Origin: Ruminococcus sp. UBA5884
GTDB lineage: Bacteria > Bacillota > Clostridia > Oscillospirales > Ruminococcaceae
Assembly: GCA_002431975.1 (NCBI GenBank)
Contig: DJFA01000034.1
Coordinates: 1-6,806 of the forward strand
DNA length: 6,806 nt
Direction of reading: 5' to 3'
The position numbers and the translations under genes were made by a program. Positions 5,268 to 6,806 of the stretch are shown here, piece after piece. The notes under the pieces were generated by a model that worked only from the letters and a program-made list of their open reading frames with translations, made no database searches and had not been told where the DNA came from. Position 1 is the stretch's first letter; each line of letters starts with the position of its first letter.

Positions 5268-6626
5268 ATGATAAATGTAAATGATATTCTCGAAACAATC
5301 CGTATGATTCAGGACGAATGTCTTGATATCAGAACAATTACAATGGGTATATCCCTTCTCGACTGTATAGATTCCGATATCGACAAAGCCTGTCAGAAGG
5401 TTTATGACAAGATTACTTCAAAAGCTGAAAATCTTGTAAAAGTCGGTGAACAGATTGAAAAGGAATACGGTATCCCGATTATTCACAAACGTATCGCTGT
5501 AACTCCTATAGCTATGATATGTGCTGCCTGCACTGACAGAAATCCTGTCAAATTCGCTCTTACTCTCCAGAAAGCTGCTGATACCTGCGGAGTAAACTTT
5601 ATAGGCGGCTATTCTGCACTCGTTCAGAAAGGTTTCAGTTCCGGCGATATCGAACTTATAAAATCTATTCCGGAAGCTCTTTCAGTTACTGAAAATATAT
5701 GCTCATCAGTAAATGTAGGTTCAAGCAAATCCGGTATCAATATGGATGCTGTTGCTCTTATGGGTAAAATCGTCAAGGAAGCTGCTGAAAAGACTGCTGA
5801 CAGACAGTGTATTGCTCCTGCAAAACTCGTTGTATTCTGCAATGCTCCGGAGGATAATCCGTTTATGGCTGGTGCTTTCCATGGAGTCGGTGAACCTGAC
5901 TGCGTTATAAATGTAGGCGTTTCAGGTCCGGGAGTTGTCCGTGCTGCTCTTGCAAAACACCCTGATGCAAATATTGATGAAGTTGCTGACATCATCAAGA
6001 AAACTGCATTCAAGGTTACAAGAATGGGTCAGCTTGTAGGTACACGAGCTTCTGAAATGCTCGGCGTTCCATTCGGAATAGTTGACCTCTCACTTGCTCC
6101 TACTCCTGCGGTAGGCGACAGTGTAGCTCATATCCTTGAGGAAATAGGTCTTGAATGCTGCGGTACTCATGGTACTACTGCGGCTCTTGCTCTCCTCAAT
6201 GATGCAGTCAAAAAAGGCGGCGTAATGGCTTCTTCTCATGTAGGAGGTCTTTCAGGTGCATTTATCCCTGTTTCTGAAGATGCAGGAATGATAGATGCTG
6301 CCAAAGCCGGTGTTCTCCGCCTTGAAAAGCTTGAAGCAATGACTGCTGTATGTTCTGTAGGTCTTGATATGATAGTAGTTCCGGGAGATATCTCTCCTTC
6401 AACAATTTCAGCAATAATCGCTGATGAAGCTGCTATAGGCATGGTAAACAACAAAACTACTGCTGTTCGTCTTATTCCTGCAATCGGCAAAAAAGAAGGC
6501 GATATGCTCGAATTTGGCGGACTTCTGGGAAGCGGCCCTGTAATGCCGGTAAATAAAAAATCTGCTGAGAAATTTATCTCAAGAGGCGGAAGAATTCCTG
6601 CTCCTATGCACAGCATTAAAAACTGA
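5268..6626 (+). CDS. UPF0210 family protein (DUF711, 'PFL family')
   Basis: A 452-residue cytoplasmic protein of full family length (about 450) with no signal or membrane segment. Conserved blocks include I-R-T-I-T-M-G-I-S-L (21-30), H-K-R-I-A-V-T-P (73-80), F-I-G-G-Y-S-A-L-V-Q-K-G (111-122), A-F-H-G-V-G-E-P-D (203-211) and V-S-G-P-G-V-V (218-224). Further on are G-T-H-G-T-T-A-A (299-306), G-L-S-G-A-F-I-P-V-S-E-D (327-338) and S-V-G-L-D-M-I-V-V-P-G-D (363-374). The common 'PFL' name reflects a distant fold relation to pyruvate formate-lyase-like enzymes. I see no C-terminal glycyl-radical motif of the R-V-x-G-[FWY] type, so it should not be called a formate lyase. The reaction is unknown. AAGGTGG at 5251-5257, 10 bases before ATG 5268, supports the start. 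It is second in an operon with the ACT protein and is followed by a terminator. Confidence 0.93.
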   Translation: MINVNDILETIRMIQDECLDIRTITMGISLLDCIDSDIDKACQKVYDKITSKAENLVKVGEQIEKEYGIPIIHKRIAVTPIAMICAACTDRNPVKFALTLQKAADTCGVNFIGGYSALVQKGFSSGDIELIKSIPEALSVTENICSSVNVGSSKSGINMDAVALMGKIVKEAAEKTADRQCIAPAKLVVFCNAPEDNPFMAGAFHGVGEPDCVINVGVSGPGVVRAALAKHPDANIDEVADIIKKTAFKVTRMGQLVGTRASEMLGVPFGIVDLSLAPTPAVGDSVAHILEEIGLECCGTHGTTAALALLNDAVKKGGVMASSHVGGLSGAFIPVSEDAGMIDAAKAGVLRLEKLEAMTAVCSVGLDMIVVPGDISPSTISAIIADEAAIGMVNNKTTAVRLIPAIGKKEGDMLEFGGLLGSGPVMPVNKKSAEKFISRGGRIPAPMHSIKN

Positions 6627-6639
6627 TTATTATTTTTAT

Positions 6640-6668
6640 GCGGTCATTTCAATAATGGCCGCTTTTTT
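6640..6668 (+). terminator. Intrinsic terminator of the ACT-UPF0210 operon
   Basis: A 9-bp stem, GCGGTCATT (6640-6648) with AATGGCCGC (6654-6662) and one T-G pair, has a 5-base loop and runs directly into six T residues. It begins 13 bases after the UPF0210 stop. The other strand lacks a T-run after the stem, so it probably works in one direction only. Confidence 0.92.
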
Positions 6669-6806
6669 ATTGTAATATGCTGATTATTTTCTGTAGTATT
6701 TTTGTAATGCTTGAAAGTTTACTTTATACAATCTGCAAAATATCCGCCCATTTGAAAAATAATATAGTCAAGTAAGAACGGGGATAAAAGTTTTTGCCCA
6801 GCTTTT

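Noticed and set aside
5624..6616. Open frames on the minus strand across the UPF0210 gene
   Set aside because: They lie opposite a well-conserved full-length gene, have no recognisable domains, and reflect its codon bias.
5268..6626. Annotation as an active pyruvate formate-lyase
   Set aside because: No glycyl-radical motif is visible near the C-terminus and the length is far short of formate-lyase. The 'PFL' label reflects only distant fold similarity.
6702..6732. Possible promoter TTGTAA-N17-TATACA after the last terminator
   Set aside because: Each hexamer matches consensus in only four of six bases, and no gene start follows within the window. AT-rich DNA yields such matches easily.

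Overview
The window looks like an ordinary chromosomal stretch from a low-GC, Gram-positive gut-type Firmicute. The likeliest source is a Ruminococcus-like member of the Oscillospiraceae. The grounds are AT-rich DNA, strong AGGAGG-type ribosome binding sites, short hairpin-plus-T terminators, and the families present. That placement is an inference and has not been tested by a search. All supported genes lie on the + strand, in three transcription units, each closed by its own intrinsic terminator.

Unit 1 (1-3850) is the distal part of a conserved operon. It holds the last codons of an upstream gene (possibly a MoxR-type AAA ATPase), then a DUF58 membrane protein, then a large membrane-anchored transglutaminase-like protein. 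The last has the TgpA/YebA-like layout: N-terminal membrane helices, an extracytoplasmic Cys-His-Asp/Glu domain, a Thr/Glu/Ser linker, one more helix and a cytoplasmic DUF4129-like tail. MoxR-DUF58-transglutaminase clusters are widespread, but their substrate is generally unknown.

A 484-base AT-rich gap (3812-4295) follows. It has no supportable gene, but it contains a striking set of GTAAC/GTTAC pentamers. Six of the seven fall into three pairs with an 11-bp period. Two pairs match the published WalR (YycF) consensus TGTWAH-N5-TGTWAH exactly on the minus strand, and the third matches on the plus strand with one mismatch. The gene they precede, a secreted SleB/CwlJ-family cell-wall hydrolase (unit 2, 4296-4871), is the kind of target WalR controls. 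This is the best lead in the window.

Unit 3 (4891-6668) starts from a clear sigma-A-type promoter with an extended -10. It encodes a small ACT-domain protein (UPF0237) and a UPF0210/PFL-like protein (DUF711). These two families are repeatedly found side by side, which suggests an amino-acid-sensing partner for an enzyme whose reaction is unknown. The last 138 bases hold no supportable gene.

I found no CRISPR array, tRNA, rRNA, mobile element or obviously new multigene system. The interest lies in the regulatory region and in the uncharacterised but conserved gene pairs.
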